Position numbers and translations under genes: made by a program. Source: Candidatus Komeilibacteria bacterium RIFCSPLOWO2_02_FULL_48_11 (lineage in GTDB: Bacteria; Patescibacteriota; Patescibacteriia; UBA2169). Taken from it: DNA of 7,077 nucleotides. The notes beneath the pieces were generated by a model that was not told the DNA's origin, did not search any database, and saw nothing but the letters and a program-made list of their open reading frames with translations. Below are positions 6,561 to 7,077 of this stretch, piece by piece (within the stretch, counting starts at the first letter, position 1; every line of letters starts with the position of its first letter). The stretch is from contig MHKO01000059.1 of assembly GCA_001818435.1 (NCBI GenBank), positions 40,824 to 47,900 of the forward strand, read 5' to 3'.

Positions 6561-7077
6561 AAATGTTTTTATAAGCTTGGGCGATGATATTCCAGTCGTA
6601 CTTGGTTTTTGCCAATGATTGTCCGGCGCGGGACAGTGAATGCCGCAAATTTGCGTCTTGACGCAACTCATTGATAGCTTGGGATAGCTCTGGGGCATTA
6701 TCCGGCGCCGCTAATAAACCGGTGGCGCGGTCTTTAATAAAATCAACAATCCCGCCCACTTTTGCGCCAACAACCGGCAGACCCACAGCCATGGCTTCTA
6801 AAAAAGCGTTGCCCAAGCCTTCGCTGCGCGAGGGCCGCACAAACACATCAGCCGCCTTCAAAACCCTAGGAAGAGAATCATGATCAATGTGGCCTAGGAA
6901 TATCACTCTTTCTTGAAACTTGTCGGCCAGAGGCTGACCAGCCTTTGGCTGGAAACTTGAAACTTGAAACTTGAACTTATCTTCGTCTTCCCCTGACCCG
7001 GCTATCACCAGCGCCACATCTTGCGGCAGATACTTTAAAGATTCAATTAAGGTATCAATGCCATTTTTATAGACTAG
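6547..7077 (-). CDS. GT4-family glycosyltransferase, C-terminal domain (5' end outside window)
   Basis: The frame is open to the window edge, so the internal GTG near 7017 is not a real start; 176 C-terminal residues are visible. They cover the donor-binding domain: GIDTLIESLKYLPQDV (6-21), LVIAGSGEDED (23-33), RVIFLGHID (57-65), a full EX7E motif in EGLGNAFLE (E86 and E94), then VGLPVVGAKVGG (98-109) and GLLAAP (120-125). It transfers a sugar from a nucleotide donor in lipid-linked glycan assembly. Between the GSGED turn and RVIFLG the segment is about 10 residues longer than usual. The extra length is made of a 7-base tandem repeat (residues 34-42) and a palindrome (43-52). The stop overlaps the GtrA start by 14 bases. 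The acceptor domain is not in the window. Confidence 0.93.
   Translation of the reverse strand, partial: LVYKNGIDTLIESLKYLPQDVALVIAGSGEDEDKFKFQVSSFQPKAGQPLADKFQERVIFLGHIDHDSLPRVLKAADVFVRPSRSEGLGNAFLEAMAVGLPVVGAKVGGIVDFIKDRATGLLAAPDNAPELSQAINELRQDANLRHSLSRAGQSLAKTKYDWNIIAQAYKNIYESC
6924..6951. repeat. Imperfect palindrome (hairpin-forming) inside a GT4 gene
   Basis: Plus-strand arms 6924-6936 and 6939-6951 flank a two-base centre (AC). The inner six base pairs are perfect (AGGCTG/CAGCCT) and the outer part pairs apart from two G/T positions. It abuts the 7-base tandem repeat and is flanked on both sides by GAAACTT copies, so the two may form one composite element. It is translated as QPKAGQPLAD in the glycosyltransferase. 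Confidence 0.75.
6952..6978 (-). repeat. 7-base tandem repeat inside a GT4 gene
   Basis: On the plus strand the unit GAAACTT occurs three times without error (6952-6958, 6959-6965, 6966-6972), followed by a six-base copy missing one A (6973-6978). A further isolated GAAACTT lies at 6915-6921 on the other side of the adjoining palindrome. On the coding strand the unit is CAAGTTT, translated through all three phases as KFKFQVSSF. It lies in the loop between the GSGED turn and the RVIFLG strand of the glycosyltransferase. Confidence 0.9.

Noticed and set aside
6561..6698. 46-residue N-terminal extension of the GtrA protein
   Set aside because: It would overlap the GT4 C-terminal domain by about 150 bases and is Pro/Cys/His-rich, unlike a GtrA leader. 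The ATG at 6560 gives a canonical protein.
7015..7017. GTG start for the GT4 gene at the right edge
   Set aside because: The frame continues upstream without a stop to 7077 and encodes family sequence (NGIDTLIESL), so the gene is cut by the window rather than starting here.

Overview
The window is one stretch of a cell-surface glycan biosynthesis locus. All nine genes lie on the minus strand, so transcription runs from position 7077 towards 1. Both end genes are cut by the window edges. Gene junctions are either overlaps (4 to 41 bases) or gaps of at most 10 bases. I see no promoter, terminator, RNA gene or CRISPR array and no gene-free stretch over 300 bases, so the genes are most simply read as part of one operon that starts upstream of 7077 and continues past 1.

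In transcription order the genes are: a GT4 glycosyltransferase (5' end missing, 7077-6547); a GtrA-family membrane protein (6560-6060); a second GT4 glycosyltransferase (6079-4958); a class I SAM methyltransferase (4956-4345); a GT2 enzyme of the dolichol-phosphate mannosyltransferase type (4340-3627); a multi-spanning GT39/RgtA-like GT-C glycosyltransferase (3621-2230); a third GT4 glycosyltransferase with a degenerate EX7E motif (2270-1251); a second methyltransferase of the same subfamily as the first (1240-596); and the glutaminase half of an AsnB-type amidotransferase (589 to the window edge).

A working model is that cytoplasmic GT4 enzymes build a lipid-linked glycan. The GT2 enzyme would charge polyprenyl phosphate with a sugar, GtrA would help move that lipid-sugar across the membrane, and the GT-C enzyme would transfer the sugar on the outer face. 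The two methyltransferases and the AsnB-like enzyme could decorate the glycan, for example by O-methylation and uronamide formation. The trio GtrA + GT2 + GT-C resembles a phage/Shigella-type Gtr module split by two other genes.

The most unusual feature is a set of short tandem and palindromic repeats inside the glycosyltransferase reading frames. These are 7-, 14- and 8-base units plus GC-rich inverted repeats, which are translated as low-complexity peptides in predicted loops. Two different 7-base repeat families sit at the same structural position of two separate GT4 proteins. The core repeat units contain no stop codon in any frame on the coding strand but do contain stops on the opposite strand.

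Organism: extreme gene packing, weak or absent Shine-Dalgarno sequences, TGA used as a normal stop (three genes), moderate to high AT content and this style of coding-region repeats suggest an uncultivated bacterium of the Patescibacteria/CPR (Parcubacteria-like). That assignment rests on style and recall; no ribosomal or other phylogenetic marker is present.
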